DNA of 64,000 nt from Aureimonas pseudogalii (GCF_014196835.1 NZ_JACIEK010000011.1:112404-176403); one strand, 5' to 3'. Counted from the first letter of the stretch, positions 10,969 through 20,417 are shown. Program-made: numbers and translations. The notes: a model not told the origin generated them from the letters alone.

Positions 10969-11167
10969 GCGCGGCGGGCGTGAGCGATGTGAGGCGGGGC
11001 TGCCGCCCCGGTCCCCGCTCGGGGCCTGACGCCCCGAAGCCCCCGCTTTTCTTCTATCCATCCTCGGGGCGGGCCAGCGGCCCACCCCGGGATCGGAAAC
11101 CAGAGACGGGGTTCCGAGGGCCTCAGGCCCTTGGCGGGGCCGGGGGCAGCGCCCCCGTCTTGCCTGC
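10969..11167. repeat. GC-rich intergenic palindrome cluster
   Basis: The 199-bp gap between hemW and ynfA is a string of short inverted repeats, including GGGCCTCAGGCCC at 11118-11130 and GGGGGCAGCGCCCCC at 11142-11156. This composition is typical of dispersed intergenic repeats in high-GC alphaproteobacteria. No start codon with a credible reading frame is present. Confidence 0.5.
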
Positions 11168-11497
11168 ATGACCGCGATCGCGGCGTTCGCGCTGGCCGCG
11201 GTGCTGGAGATCGCGGCGTGCTTCGCGGTGTGGGCGGTGGTGCGATCGGGTGCCGGCGTCTGGTGGCTGGCGCCCGCGATGGCGGGGCTCGCGGGTTTCG
11301 CCTGGCTGCTGACGCAGGTCGAGGCGAGCCATGCCGGTCGCACCTTCGCAGCCTATGGCGCGGTCTACATCGCGGCCTCGCTCGGCTGGCTCTGGGCGGT
11401 GGAGGGCGTGCGGCCCGACCGATACGACGCGATCGGCGCGGCGCTTTGCCTCCTGGGCGCGGCGGTGATCCTCTGGGCTCCACGGAGCGTGGCATGA
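11168..11497 (+). CDS. YnfA family small membrane protein
   Basis: 109 residues with four hydrophobic segments. The opening [17 protein letters not shown] and the closing [20 protein letters not shown] match the UPF0060/YnfA family, small SMR-related inner-membrane proteins of uncertain transport role. The ATG of rsmI overlaps its stop (ATGA), implying co-translation. Confidence 0.88.
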   Translation: MTAIAAFALAAVLEIAACFAVWAVVRSGAGVWWLAPAMAGLAGFAWLLTQVEASHAGRTFAAYGAVYIAASLGWLWAVEGVRPDRYDAIGAALCLLGAAVILWAPRSVA

Positions 11498-12438
11498 GCG
11501 ACGAGGGCGAGGATCCGATGGACCACGAGGTCGAGGACGAAGGCGCGCCCGAGCCGAGCGCCGCGTCGTTCACGCTGCGCGGCACGGCGTTTTCGGCGCA
11601 CAAGCCCGAGCCCGGGCTCTATCTCGTGGCGACGCCGATCGGCAACCTCGCGGACATCACGGTGCGGGCGCTCGACGTCATCGCTTCCGCCGACCGGCTG
11701 GCCTGCGAGGACACGCGCGTCACCGCGAAGCTCTTGGCGCGCTACGGCATCCGGCGGCGGATGACGCCCTATCACGAGCACAATGCAAAGGAGGCGGGCG
11801 AGGCGCTGCTCGCCGATCTCGACGCCGGCCTTTCGGTGGCGCTTGTGTCGGACGCGGGCACGCCGATGGTCTCCGACCCCGGCTTCCGGCTCGGCGAGGA
11901 GGCGATCGCGCACGGGATCCCCGTGTATCCGATCCCCGGCGCCTCGGCGCCGCTCGCCGCGCTCCTCGCCTCCGGCCTGCCGTCCGACGCCTTCTTCTTC
12001 GCCGGCTTCCCTCCGCCCAAGGAGACGGCACGGCGCCAGCGGTTCCAGGCGCTGGCGCGGGTGCCGGGCACGCTGATCTTCTTCGAGGCGCCGCATCGCA
12101 TCGCCGAGAGCCTCGCCGACATGGCCGATGTCTTCGGGCCCCGCCCGGCGGCGGTGTGCCGCGAGCTGACGAAGGCCTACGAGACGATCTATCGCGGGCC
12201 CCTGCCCGATCTCGCGACACGCTTCGCGGCCATGGAGCGGGTACGCGGCGAGATCGTCGTCTGCGTCGGCCCGCCGGCGGAAGCGGCGGACAGCGCACCG
12301 GCTGACGTCGATGCGATTCTCAGAGGTCTGCTCGCCGAGATGAAGCCGGCAAAGGCCGCGCAGGAGGCGGTGAAGCTGACGGGGCTTTCGCGCCGCGATC
12401 TCTACCAGCGCGCGCTGCAGTTGAAATCGGGCGCCTGA
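11494..12438 (+). CDS. rsmI: 16S rRNA 2'-O-methyltransferase RsmI
   Basis: 314 residues. RsmI methylates the 2'-OH of C1402 in 16S rRNA. The tetrapyrrole-methylase fold is shown by [19 protein letters not shown] near residue 40, [23 protein letters not shown] and PIPGASA, and the C-terminal [19 protein letters not shown] fits the family. The N-terminal 35 residues are extra and acidic; a second ATG at 11518 is possible. The chosen ATG overlaps the ynfA stop. Confidence 0.95.
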   Translation: MSDEGEDPMDHEVEDEGAPEPSAASFTLRGTAFSAHKPEPGLYLVATPIGNLADITVRALDVIASADRLACEDTRVTAKLLARYGIRRRMTPYHEHNAKEAGEALLADLDAGLSVALVSDAGTPMVSDPGFRLGEEAIAHGIPVYPIPGASAPLAALLASGLPSDAFFFAGFPPPKETARRQRFQALARVPGTLIFFEAPHRIAESLADMADVFGPRPAAVCRELTKAYETIYRGPLPDLATRFAAMERVRGEIVVCVGPPAEAADSAPADVDAILRGLLAEMKPAKAAQEAVKLTGLSRRDLYQRALQLKSGA

Positions 12439-12478
12439 GCCCGACACTGTCCGGGCGAGCGGGAGCGGAGGGCGACGC

Positions 12479-12883
12479 ATGGCGAGGATGACGGACGGCG
12501 GACCGGACGCAAGGCGCCAAGAGCTGGCGAAGCGCCGCGAAGGCTTTGCGCGGGGTCATCGCGGCGAGACGCTGGCCGCTTGGGCGCTGCGGCTGAAGGG
12601 CTATCGCATCCTCGCGGTGCGCCACCGAACGAAGCTCGGCGAGATCGACCTCGTGGCGCGGCGGGGCGACACGGTGGCGATCGTCGAGGTGAAGGCGCGC
12701 GCGACGGTGGAGCAGGCGATGGACGCCGTGACGCCGGCCGCGCAGCGCCGCATCGAGGCGGCGGCCGATCTCTGGCTCGCCCGCCAGCGTGACTACGCGC
12801 GCCTCTCGCTGCGCTTCGACATCGTCGCCGTCGTGCCGCGCCGCTGGCCGGTGCATGTGAAGGACGCGTGGCGGGCGCGGTGA
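12479..12883 (+). CDS. yraN: UPF0102 protein YraN
   Basis: 134 residues. This family has an endonuclease-like (Holliday junction resolvase-like) fold but no established reaction. Conserved features are [40 protein letters not shown], the D..EVK core of the restriction-endonuclease-like fold, and the C-terminal [20 protein letters not shown]. Its position after rsmI is the usual one in this order. Confidence 0.94.
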   Translation: MARMTDGGPDARRQELAKRREGFARGHRGETLAAWALRLKGYRILAVRHRTKLGEIDLVARRGDTVAIVEVKARATVEQAMDAVTPAAQRRIEAAADLWLARQRDYARLSLRFDIVAVVPRRWPVHVKDAWRAR

Positions 12884-12905
12884 TCTCCGGCGCCCGCCGC
12901 CATCG

Positions 12906-13511
12906 TCAGACGCCGGCGGCGCCGCGCGCGGGAGCCTTCGGGGCGAGCGTCTTCGGCGCCGGCGCTGGGGCGGCGGGGGCGGCAGCCACCGGAGCGGACT
13001 TCGCGGCGAGCTCGGGCGTCATCACCTCGCGGGTGGTCTTTCCGTAGATCTGCCGCTCGATCGTGCTGGCGAGACCGCGGGCGAGCGCGCGGTCGACGCG
13101 GGCCCGGTCCTGCGCCGCCGAGATGACGGCGCCGGCGATGCCGTTGATCGCGCCCGCATCCAGCGTGACGGTGTTGAAGCGGGTGATCTCGCGTCCGTCC
13201 TCGCCGCGCAGCACGCCGAGGGCCGAGAGTCGGTTGGCGTCGCCCACGAGGAGGGACGCCAGCGGGTTCTTGTAGTGGACGTCGGTGAGCGTGACGTCGA
13301 GCGTCGCGGGCTTGCCCTCGTGCGCGCCGACGAGCTGCGAGGGCAGCGTCTGGCGGGCGAGCGACAGGAGATCGGTGTCGGCCTTCAGCGTCGGCGCGGC
13401 GCTCACCTCGACGCGGCGGATCGCCAGCGGGCCGGTGGTGTCGACGAGCGGCTTGGCGCAGCCGGAGAGGAGCGCCGCGAGGCCGAGCGTCGCGACAATG
13501 GTTCTAAGCAC
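12906..13511 (-). CDS. Putative lipoprotein of unknown function
   Basis: 201 residues starting at GTG 13511, with AAGGAA upstream. A lipoprotein signal peptide is visible, ending in the lipobox LLSGC at residues 14-18. The middle contains IRRVEVSAAPTLKADTDL and LDVTLTDVHYKNPLASLLVG, and the last 40 residues are an Ala/Pro-rich tail. I do not recognise a named function. It is convergent with yraN and divergent from gshB. Confidence 0.75.
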   Translation of the reverse strand: MLRTIVATLGLAALLSGCAKPLVDTTGPLAIRRVEVSAAPTLKADTDLLSLARQTLPSQLVGAHEGKPATLDVTLTDVHYKNPLASLLVGDANRLSALGVLRGEDGREITRFNTVTLDAGAINGIAGAVISAAQDRARVDRALARGLASTIERQIYGKTTREVMTPELAAKSAPVAAAPAAPAPAPKTLAPKAPARGAAGV

Positions 13512-13741
13512 TTATCATTCCTTGCATTTCTGGTCCTGCGAGGTCTTCGCCTAGCCGATGGCCTCGCGGATCGACAGCGCTGGCGCGCTCGATCCCCGTG
13601 TCCACCCTGACGTTTGCGTGATCTTGCGACACAACCCATGGATGGTGTTGCACCCCGGCCACGAAACCCTTCCCCGTGGACTCGGCCCCCGAACCCCGCT
13701 ACCTCGCGGGGACTTACCGGAACGTCTTCGAGGAAGCCGCC

Positions 13742-14680
13742 ATGTCGCTGAAGGTCGCGGTCCAGATGGACCATGTGTCGGGCATCACCATCCAGGGCGA
13801 CTCGACGTTCGCCCTCTCCTTCGAGGCGCAGCGGCGCGGGCACGAACTCTTCCACTACACGCCCGACCGGCTCTCGTTGCGAGACGGCGTCGCCACCGCG
13901 CGGGTGGAGACGATGGTGCTCACCGAGGACCAGGGCCGGCACTTCACGCTGGGCGAACCGACAAAGGTGGACCTCTCGACGATGGACGTGGTGCTGCTGC
14001 GGCAGGATCCGCCCTTCGACATGAACTACATCACCTCGACGCACATCCTCGAGCGCATCCACCCCAAGACCCTGGTGGTCAACGACCCCGCCTGGGTGCG
14101 CAACATGCCCGAGAAGATCTTCGTCACCGAATTCGCCGACCTGATGCCGGAGACGATCATCACCAAGGACCCGGCCGAGGTCGCGGCCTTCCGCGCCGAG
14201 TTCGGCGAGATCGTGATGAAGCCGCTCTACGGCAACGGCGGCGCCGGCGTCTTCCACCTGACGAAGGAGGACCGCAACCTTTCCTCCTTCATGGAGACCT
14301 TCGCGCTCCTCTTCCGCGAGCCCTTCATCGTGCAGCGCTACCTGAAGGACGTGAGGAAGGGCGACAAGCGCGTCATTCTCATCGACGGCGAGCCGGTGGG
14401 CGCGATCAACCGCGTGCCCTCCGAGACCGACGCGCGCTCCAACATGCATGTGGGCGGGCGCGCCGAGGCGACCGAACTGACGACCCGCGAGCGCGAGATC
14501 TGCGAGCGCATCGGCCCGACGCTGAAGGAGCGTGGCCAGGTCTTCGTCGGCATCGACGTGATCGGCGACTATCTCACCGAGATCAACGTGACCTCGCCCA
14601 CCGGCATCCGCGAGGTCAAGCGCTTCGGCGGCGCCGACATCGCGGCCCTGTTCTGGGACGCGGTGGAAGCCAAGCTCTGA
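13742..14680 (+). CDS. gshB: Glutathione synthetase
   Basis: 312 residues, typical length. It joins gamma-glutamylcysteine and glycine using ATP. The start [20 protein letters not shown] is the normal family opening; the frame is open upstream but begins with low-complexity residues. ATP-grasp features are [34 protein letters not shown] for nucleotide binding, and [20 protein letters not shown] with the metal-binding Glu and Asn. The yraN-gshB-comM neighbourhood is conserved in Hyphomicrobiales. Confidence 0.96.
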   Translation: MSLKVAVQMDHVSGITIQGDSTFALSFEAQRRGHELFHYTPDRLSLRDGVATARVETMVLTEDQGRHFTLGEPTKVDLSTMDVVLLRQDPPFDMNYITSTHILERIHPKTLVVNDPAWVRNMPEKIFVTEFADLMPETIITKDPAEVAAFRAEFGEIVMKPLYGNGGAGVFHLTKEDRNLSSFMETFALLFREPFIVQRYLKDVRKGDKRVILIDGEPVGAINRVPSETDARSNMHVGGRAEATELTTREREICERIGPTLKERGQVFVGIDVIGDYLTEINVTSPTGIREVKRFGGADIAALFWDAVEAKL

Positions 14681-14791
14681 GCCATCGGACTTGCCTGAAC
14701 GCGCGATGAACGCCGCATTCCGTTTTCGTTGGGGCGCGCCGCGCTAGGTTCCCCCATCGACGCCTTCACCCCTGTCGGACGGTGCCTTCCC

Positions 14792-15436
14792 GTGACCACG
14801 CTCTCCCGCTTCCGCCTCCTCGCCCTCGCCGCCGCGATGCTCGCGCCCGCAATGGCCGAGGCCGCCACCGCCATCGCGACCACCAACGTGAACCTTCGCG
14901 CCGGCCCCTCCACCGCCTATCCGCCGGTGAACGTCGTGCGCGGCGGCGAGGACGTCGAGGTCTACGGCTGCCTTTCCAACCGCTCCTGGTGCGACGTCGA
15001 CTTCTACGGCCAGCGCGGCTGGATGTCGTCGAACTACCTCGCCTTCGTGCGCGGCGGGCGGCGCTACACGGGGCCGGAGGTCGTCGGCTATCTCGGCGCG
15101 CCGGTGGTGGGCTATTCCTTCGGCCGCTACTGGGACGACCATTACCGCGGCCGCGACTTCTACCGCGACCGCCGCCGCTGGGACGGGGTCTACGGCCCCC
15201 GCATCTTCGACGGCCCGCCGCCGCGCCGCGAGGTGCGCGACCGCTATGACGACCGGCGCCGCTTCGAGGATCGCCGCCGCGACGACCGGGCCGACCGGTT
15301 CGAGCGCGACCGCGACCGGTTCGAGGGCCGGCGCGACCGGGACCGCTTCGAGGACGGCCCGCCGCGCCGCTGGCGTGAGGGCGGGCGCCCCGAGCCGCTC
15401 GGCCGCGTCGACGACTACGGCAGCGACGGCTACTGA
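14792..15436 (+). CDS. Secreted SH3-domain protein with Arg/Asp-rich tail
   Basis: About 214 residues if started at GTG 14792, which places a clean signal peptide (FRLLALAAAMLAPAMAEA) at the N-terminus; an ATG at 14729 would add 21 residues in front. A bacterial SH3 domain follows (ATTNVNLRAGPSTAYPPVNV, then CDVDFYGQRGWMSSNYL), a fold that usually binds peptidoglycan or proteins in the periplasm. The last 100 residues are an unusual tract dense in Arg, Asp and aromatic residues, probably disordered. No specific function is assigned. Confidence 0.8.
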   Translation: MTTLSRFRLLALAAAMLAPAMAEAATAIATTNVNLRAGPSTAYPPVNVVRGGEDVEVYGCLSNRSWCDVDFYGQRGWMSSNYLAFVRGGRRYTGPEVVGYLGAPVVGYSFGRYWDDHYRGRDFYRDRRRWDGVYGPRIFDGPPPRREVRDRYDDRRRFEDRRRDDRADRFERDRDRFEGRRDRDRFEDGPPRRWREGGRPEPLGRVDDYGSDGY

Positions 15437-15466
15437 GCGCTCCGCATTTTCGAGCACAGACGATCG

Positions 15467-15488
15467 GGGCGGCTGATGAGGGCCGCCC
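15467..15488 (+). terminator. Intrinsic terminator before comM
   Basis: Stem GGGCGGC (15467-15473) and GCCGCCC (15482-15488) with an 8-nt loop, followed by TTTTCTT. It ends the SH3-gene transcript and isolates comM from upstream transcription, so comM has its own promoter between 15489 and 15609. Confidence 0.8.
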
Positions 15489-15609
15489 TTTTCTTGTCGA
15501 AGGTCGCGTTTTCGCCGAAATTTGTTCGCGCCCTGTTCTTGTCTCCAACGGCCGTGCGCGATAGGTTCGCACCAGCGGGGCGTGTGCCCGAGGGGTGCGG
15601 AGTTCGTCG

Positions 15610-16249
15610 ATGATCGCTCGCGTGAGGACGGTCGCCTTCCAGGGCGTCGACGCCAACCCGGTGGACGTCCAGGTGATGATCGCGCCCGGCAAGATGGGCA
15701 TGCAGATCGTCGGCCTCGCCGATAAGGCGGTGGCCGAGAGCCGCGAGCGCGTGCAGTCGGCGCTGCACGCCTCCGGCCTGTCGATGCCGCCGAAGCGCGT
15801 GACCGTGAACCTCGCGCCGGCCGACCTGCCGAAGGAGGGCTCGCATTACGACCTGCCGATCGCGCTGGGGTTGATGGCCGCGCTCGGCGCGCTGCCGGCC
15901 GAGGCGCTGTCGCGCTTCGCGGTGCTGGGCGAGCTCTCGCTCGACGGCATGGTCGCGCCGGTCGCGGGGGTGCTGCCGGCGGCGATGGCCGCCAACGCGC
16001 TCGGCCTCGGGCTGATCTGCCCGGACGCCTGCGGACCCGAGGCGGCTTGGGCGAGCGGCGAGATGGAGATCGTCGCGGCGCGCTCGCTCATCCAGATCTG
16101 CAACCATTTTCGCGGCACGCAGCTTCTCGCGCGTCCCGCCCCGGCGGTGCAGGCGGCGCCCGGCGACCTGCCGGATCTCGCGGAGATCAAGGGCCAGACG
16201 GTGGCCAAGCGCGCGCTGGAGGTGGCCGCCGCCGGCGGGCACAACCTCT
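15610..16249 (+). pseudogene. comM: comM (yifB) 5' part, interrupted by the integrative element
   Basis: This encodes the first 213 codons of ComM/YifB, a Mg-chelatase-like AAA+ protein that drives branch migration during natural transformation. MIARVRTVAFQG opens the normal N-terminal domain, and RVTVNLAPADLPKEGSHYDL plus LGELSLDGMVAPVAGVLPAA are family signatures. The frame should continue HNLLMSGPPGSGKS, but at base 16250 it runs into element sequence, giving an aberrant tail ending at 16407 (265 residues in all). The lost part, with the Walker motifs, lies at 47815-48707. Rejoining yields exactly 510 residues in frame. Confidence 0.95.
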
Positions 16250-16268
16250 TGAAGGTGTGCTACATAAA
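16231..16268 (+). other. attL: left junction of the element in comM
   Basis: Host comM sequence ends ...CACAACCTCT and is followed by TGA (16250-16252), which is shared with the right junction (47815-47817). Eleven bases from the shared core start lies TACATAAA (16261-16268), the exact reverse complement of TTTATGTA at the right end. A short core of two or three shared bases is what large serine recombinases leave. Confidence 0.85.
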
Positions 16269-16288
16269 CTCCATCGATTCGATGGAGT
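16268..16288 (+). promoter_or_regulatory. Hairpin masking the recombinase ribosome binding site
   Basis: A perfect 9-bp inverted repeat ACTCCATCG / CGATGGAGT with a 3-nt loop lies between attL and the recombinase ATG. The right arm contains the GGAG ribosome binding site (16284-16287), eight bases before the start at 16296. In RNA the left-arm ACTCC would pair directly with it. Alternatively the palindrome is a protein operator. Confidence 0.7.
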
Positions 16289-16295
16289 ACGCCGG

Positions 16296-17981
16296 ATGCC
16301 CAAAGCCTTCTCCTACATCCGTTTCAGCACCCCGGATCAGGCGCGGGGGGACTCGCTGCGTCGCCAGCTTACGGCCGCTCGTGCATGGTGCGAGGCGCGC
16401 GGCCTAGAACTCGACGACAGCCTTCGTGACCTTGGCATTTCCGCCTACAAAGGCGCGAACCGGGATGTCGGCGCGCTCCGGTCGTTCCTTGCCTTGGTCG
16501 AGGCAGGCAAGGTTCCGCGAGACTCCTTTCTCATCGTCGAATCCTTGGACCGCCTGTCCCGCGAGGCCGTCCTGGATGCCGCGGCGAGGCTCTTCGACCT
16601 GATCCGCGCAGGCGTGATCGTCGTCACCCTCTCCGATGGGCAGGTCTACTCCGAAGAGCGCCTGCGGACGGACTGGACGCCGCTGATAGTGTCCATCGCG
16701 GTCATGGCTCGCGCCCACGAAGAGTCCCGGATCAAAGGGGAACGCGTCGGGGCGGCATGGGCCGCCAAGAAGGCTGCCGCCCGTGAGGAGGGCCGTCCCC
16801 TCACCTCGCGTTGTCCCGAATGGATCGCGATCGAGGGCGGGCGGTTCGTCGTTCGAGAGGATCGCGCGGAGATCGTGCGGACGATCTTCCAATGGGCGAT
16901 CGAGGGCTATGGGCGAAGGCAGATCGTCGCCAAGCTCAACGGGGCGGGCACGCCGACGTGGCGAGGCGGCGTCGGGTGGCAAATATCAACGGTCGGGAAG
17001 ATTCTGACTGGCCGTCTTGTTCTCGGTGAGTACCAGCCTCACGTCGGCAGCAGCCGGGCCGGGACCCGTCAGCCTTCTGGAGACCCGATCATCGGTTACT
17101 ACCCGCCGATCGTCGACGAAGACACCTACTGGCGCGCCCAACAGGCATCGCAGGGACGCCGCGTCGCCGCTGGTCGACGCGGAAGGGGCGTTGCCCACCT
17201 CCTCCTCGGCCTCGGCCGTTGCACGCGTTGCGGCGGGGCCATGCACCTCGTCAACAAAGGTGCCATGCCGAAAGGCGGGAGCTACTTCGTATGCTCGGTG
17301 GCAGCTCGGAAGGCTGGCTGTGAGAACGATGGCCGCTGGCGGGTTGACCATATCGAGTCCCGCCTCCTCCGGGGACTCGCTTACCTTGATGCCGGAGCCA
17401 TCCTGAATGGCGCGCAGCCGACCACCGAGGCGGATCGCGTGTCGCTCCTTGCCGCCCGGCTTGCCGAAATCGAGGTAGGCCGTGGACGCCTCCTCGCGCT
17501 GGTGGAGGACGGCGAAGAGGGAGCAGTCGATCGTTACCGGGCGCTCGGTGGCGAAGCCAAGACGATCAGGCGCGAACTCGCAGAGGCCACGAAGGCAGCC
17601 GCGGCAGTCGCCGCCGACCCAGGACTCAAGGCTCGGCTCGGCGAGGCCGTCGATCTGTCGAGGGCGATGAACGAGGCCGACGGGGACGACCGTCACGCGA
17701 TCCGGACGCGCCTCGCCGAGCAGCTCCGCCAAATTGTCGCCGAGGTGAGCTTCGATCCCGCGATCGGGGTTCTTGCGATCTTGACCCCGCGACCCGGTCT
17801 TCCTGCCGATCAGGTTCCGTCGATCGTCGGAGCGTCGAAGATGGCGGCATGGCGCCTGTGGCTCAACGACGACTCCGACCCGGCCGGCCTCGCCGGGGTC
17901 GAGGACATGCCTCGTCCCGACGAAGATGCGAAAGCCCTCCGTATCCTTGCAAAGTTGCGGGGACGGCGAGCGTCGGCGTAG
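16296..17981 (+). CDS. Large serine recombinase (element integrase)
   Basis: 561 residues. It catalyses site-specific integration and excision through a phosphoserine intermediate. The N-terminal resolvase domain has YIRFST with catalytic Arg9 and Ser11 and ESLDRLSREAV; the recombinase domain follows (IFQWAIEGYGRRQIVAKLN with WQISTVGKILTGRLVLGEY); then a zinc-ribbon with GRCTRCGGAMH and two later cysteines, and a coiled-coil-like region from about residue 400. The start at 16296 has GGAG eight bases upstream. Only 43 bp separate it from the attL core, so in the integrated state its transcription probably depends on read-through from the comM promoter. Excision usually needs a directionality factor, which I could not identify. 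Confidence 0.95.
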   Translation: MPKAFSYIRFSTPDQARGDSLRRQLTAARAWCEARGLELDDSLRDLGISAYKGANRDVGALRSFLALVEAGKVPRDSFLIVESLDRLSREAVLDAAARLFDLIRAGVIVVTLSDGQVYSEERLRTDWTPLIVSIAVMARAHEESRIKGERVGAAWAAKKAAAREEGRPLTSRCPEWIAIEGGRFVVREDRAEIVRTIFQWAIEGYGRRQIVAKLNGAGTPTWRGGVGWQISTVGKILTGRLVLGEYQPHVGSSRAGTRQPSGDPIIGYYPPIVDEDTYWRAQQASQGRRVAAGRRGRGVAHLLLGLGRCTRCGGAMHLVNKGAMPKGGSYFVCSVAARKAGCENDGRWRVDHIESRLLRGLAYLDAGAILNGAQPTTEADRVSLLAARLAEIEVGRGRLLALVEDGEEGAVDRYRALGGEAKTIRRELAEATKAAAAVAADPGLKARLGEAVDLSRAMNEADGDDRHAIRTRLAEQLRQIVAEVSFDPAIGVLAILTPRPGLPADQVPSIVGASKMAAWRLWLNDDSDPAGLAGVEDMPRPDEDAKALRILAKLRGRRASA

Positions 17982-18007
17982 CCGGCGCGAACCGTCCGAT
18001 CCCGGCA

Positions 18008-18025
18008 ACGCCCCTGCGGGGGCGT
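18008..18025. terminator. Stem-loop between recombinase and methyltransferase genes
   Basis: ACGCCCC (18008-18014) and GGGGCGT (18019-18025) form a 7-bp stem with a 4-nt loop between two convergent genes. There is no T-tract. Confidence 0.5.
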
Positions 18026-18073
18026 GAGACCCTCCTGGGAAGGTTGGAGCTGGTCCGAAGGACCGGGAGGGGA

Positions 18074-19462
18074 TCAGGCAGCCGCCCGCTCGTCGGACCT
18101 CTCTTCGACCGCGTCCGCCACCATCACGGACCTCGTCCGACGCGGCGTCGGCGGGATCGCCCGCCATTCGGCATGCAGCCGCAGCGCAGCCCGCAGGTCC
18201 GACCGGACCCCCGTCGAGAGCTTCGCGAATCCTTCGACGGCCTCAAGCATCGCCAGTTCGGCAGCGAGGTCGGCAAGGATTCGACCTCCGAGCAGCCGAC
18301 GCGCCCGACCGAGTTGGGTGCGTCGATTTCGAAGGGTCTGCCCGACCACCCCCTTCGCTCGAAGCCACGTCGAGAACCCCGGCTCCAGTGCCGGCACCGT
18401 CTCGCCCCTGTCGCGCGCCATGATCACGCGGCCGATCGCTTCGGCGAGGCCGGAAGGGACCGCGTTGGCGATCATCTGGTCAACGTTCCTCAGTCGGCCG
18501 CCAGCGGACCAGTCCCAGCCCGCCGGGAACCCTTGCAGACGCGATGCCTGTTCCCGCGTCAGGCATGGGACCGAACCGGCCGGCGCGATGTCGTCGCGGT
18601 GCGGGGCGGACAGGTAGCGTGGCCCCGGCGGTTCCGCCGAAGTCCGGACGATGGCAGGGCACGGCTCATCTACGCTGCGGACGCCGCGTCCGCCGCCGAA
18701 CGGTCTGACGTAGAGGGCGCCAAGTGCGAGCAAGGCCCGGTCAGCGGCCGAGAGGTCGGCATTCGCAGGCAGCGGGCGTCGTGTCGATTCGCGGATGGTC
18801 GGCATCGGACCGTCCGAACTCCAGAGCCGCCGCTTACCCGCATGCCGCGGATGGGCATGGACGACTTCCCCGACCTCGCCGCCTAGAACGTCGCGGATCG
18901 TCGTCGGCCTGTCGCTCGCCGCGGCACGGATCGAGGAGGCGAGGAATCCGTCCGCCTCCCCCAGCCTCCCCACCACGATCAGACGTCGGCGACTCTGGCC
19001 GACCCCATAGCGGCTCGCGCAGACCACGGCCTCCGACAGACCATAGCCTGCCCGGACGAGCAGTTCCCGCGCTGTCGCCCATGCGGCGGACTTAGCGGCT
19101 TGCGGCACGTTCTCCATAAGCACCCATCGCGGTCGCGCGACAACGACGACCATGGCGAACGCCACCATCAGGGATGCCCGCTCGCCCTCGACGCGGCGCC
19201 CCGCGGCGGAGAAATCCTGGCAAGGCGGTCCACCGCAGATGAGCTCGGGACGTAGCGCAGCCACGGCCGGCGCGACCGCCAGGAGATCGCCGATGTCGGC
19301 CACTTCGGCATGATCGCCGAGGTTCGCGCGGTAGACCGCAACCGCCTCCGGCCAAACGTCGATCGCGCGGGCCACCTCGCAACCGGCGCGGCCCAGCCCG
19401 AGCGAGAGACCGCCCGCACCGCAGAAAAGCTCGACTGTCCGCAACGTCGCCCGCCTCACCAT
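18074..19462 (-). CDS. DNA (cytosine-5-)-methyltransferase
   Basis: 462 residues from the ATG at 19462; a TTG at 19492 could extend it by ten. It transfers methyl from S-adenosylmethionine to C5 of cytosine in a short target that cannot be read from sequence. The ordered motifs are clear: motif I ELFCGAGGLSLGLGRAGC, motif IV GGPPCQDFS with the catalytic Cys, motif VI MENV, motif VIII GQSRRRL, and a late TREQASRLQGFP (IX/X region). The C-terminal 130 residues after the catalytic domain are an extension. No restriction endonuclease gene is adjacent, so it is an orphan methylase, perhaps protecting the element from host restriction. Confidence 0.92.
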   Translation of the reverse strand: MVRRATLRTVELFCGAGGLSLGLGRAGCEVARAIDVWPEAVAVYRANLGDHAEVADIGDLLAVAPAVAALRPELICGGPPCQDFSAAGRRVEGERASLMVAFAMVVVVARPRWVLMENVPQAAKSAAWATARELLVRAGYGLSEAVVCASRYGVGQSRRRLIVVGRLGEADGFLASSIRAAASDRPTTIRDVLGGEVGEVVHAHPRHAGKRRLWSSDGPMPTIRESTRRPLPANADLSAADRALLALGALYVRPFGGGRGVRSVDEPCPAIVRTSAEPPGPRYLSAPHRDDIAPAGSVPCLTREQASRLQGFPAGWDWSAGGRLRNVDQMIANAVPSGLAEAIGRVIMARDRGETVPALEPGFSTWLRAKGVVGQTLRNRRTQLGRARRLLGGRILADLAAELAMLEAVEGFAKLSTGVRSDLRAALRLHAEWRAIPPTPRRTRSVMVADAVEERSDERAAA

Positions 19463-19547
19463 ACCTAACAACTCAGGTACGGTCGTAGCCAACGGAATGG
19501 GAGCGGACCTTGCGTTCGACTGGACCCGTCCCGCCCCCGTTTACCAC

Positions 19548-19596
19548 AGCCCCGGCGCGCCTTCGGCGCTACGTGACGGCGCGGCGCGCCGGGGCT
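19548..19596. repeat. 14-bp perfect inverted repeat upstream of the methyltransferase
   Basis: AGCCCCGGCGCGCC (19548-19561) and GGCGCGCCGGGGCT (19583-19596) are separated by 21 nt. It lies in the 335-bp gap between the leftward methyltransferase and the rightward secreted-protein gene, where no reading frame with credible composition is seen. It may be a terminator-like barrier or a protein-binding site. Confidence 0.6.
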
Positions 19597-19797
19597 GCTC
19601 CGCCTTCGGCTACGATCCCGGCTCGCGGGACTGGAAAACAGGGACGGCCCTACCCGCCGAGCAGCGCCCCGGTCCGTCCGTCTAGCGACGGCCGTGCCGC
19701 CGCTCCCCGGCCGCGTTCCCGCCGGCGACGTCGATCACGCTCGACGGGGAGTCCGCCGGCACCGACCATCGGAGTTCCGACCTCACGAGGAATGCCG

Positions 19798-20316
19798 ATG
19801 CCCCGCGCAACCACCCCGACCGCCACCGCCCTCCTGGCCCTCGTCCTCGCCGCCGGGACGACCGTCCCGGCCCCGGCAGCGAACTACCTCTACCGCGCCC
19901 GCCCTGTCGCGATCGCGGCGCCCGCGCCGTCTCTGCCCGCCGGGGCCGTCCAGTCGGGACCCGACGTGCTGCTCCCGCCGCCGGTCACGGCGGACAGTTC
20001 CCGCCCCGCCGTCGCCGGCGCCACGTACCGCACGACCCGGCCCATGGCGGTGATCGGCGCAGAGATTATCGCGGACAGGCCGACGAACATCCTGTCGGTC
20101 AACGGGCGCACGTACTACGTCTGCTACATCCCGACGCGCAGCCTTCCGGCCTGCCTCCGCGATGTCGTCGTGAACGCCGACCCAGCCGTGACGGCCTACG
20201 AGCGGGACGGCTACCTGTACTACTCGTCGCCCGCCGGCTTCGCCTTCACCCCGGCGAGCGCGGAGGAGCGGGCGTTCCTCGTCCGCTTCGATTTCCGGCA
20301 AGTCGTTCCAGGCTGA
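19798..20316 (+). CDS. Secreted protein of unknown function
   Basis: 172 residues from the ATG at 19798 (GAGG seven bases upstream; an ATG two codons earlier is too close to it). The N-terminus ATALLALVLAAGTTVPAPAA is a signal peptide. The mature part has NGRTYYVCYIPTRSLPACLRD with two cysteines that could form a disulfide, and a Tyr-rich segment YERDGYLYYSSPAG. No family is recognised. It sits between the methyltransferase and the resolvase and may be element cargo. Confidence 0.65.
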   Translation: MPRATTPTATALLALVLAAGTTVPAPAANYLYRARPVAIAAPAPSLPAGAVQSGPDVLLPPPVTADSSRPAVAGATYRTTRPMAVIGAEIIADRPTNILSVNGRTYYVCYIPTRSLPACLRDVVVNADPAVTAYERDGYLYYSSPAGFAFTPASAEERAFLVRFDFRQVVPG

Positions 20317-20417
20317 CCGCCGCCTTCCGGAAACCGCTTGCGCCTTGCCGACCCAGCGCAAGAGGATTGTGAAAGGCCGAACCCGTTGCGCCGTCGGTGC
20401 CCGCCCGAGCCTTCCCC

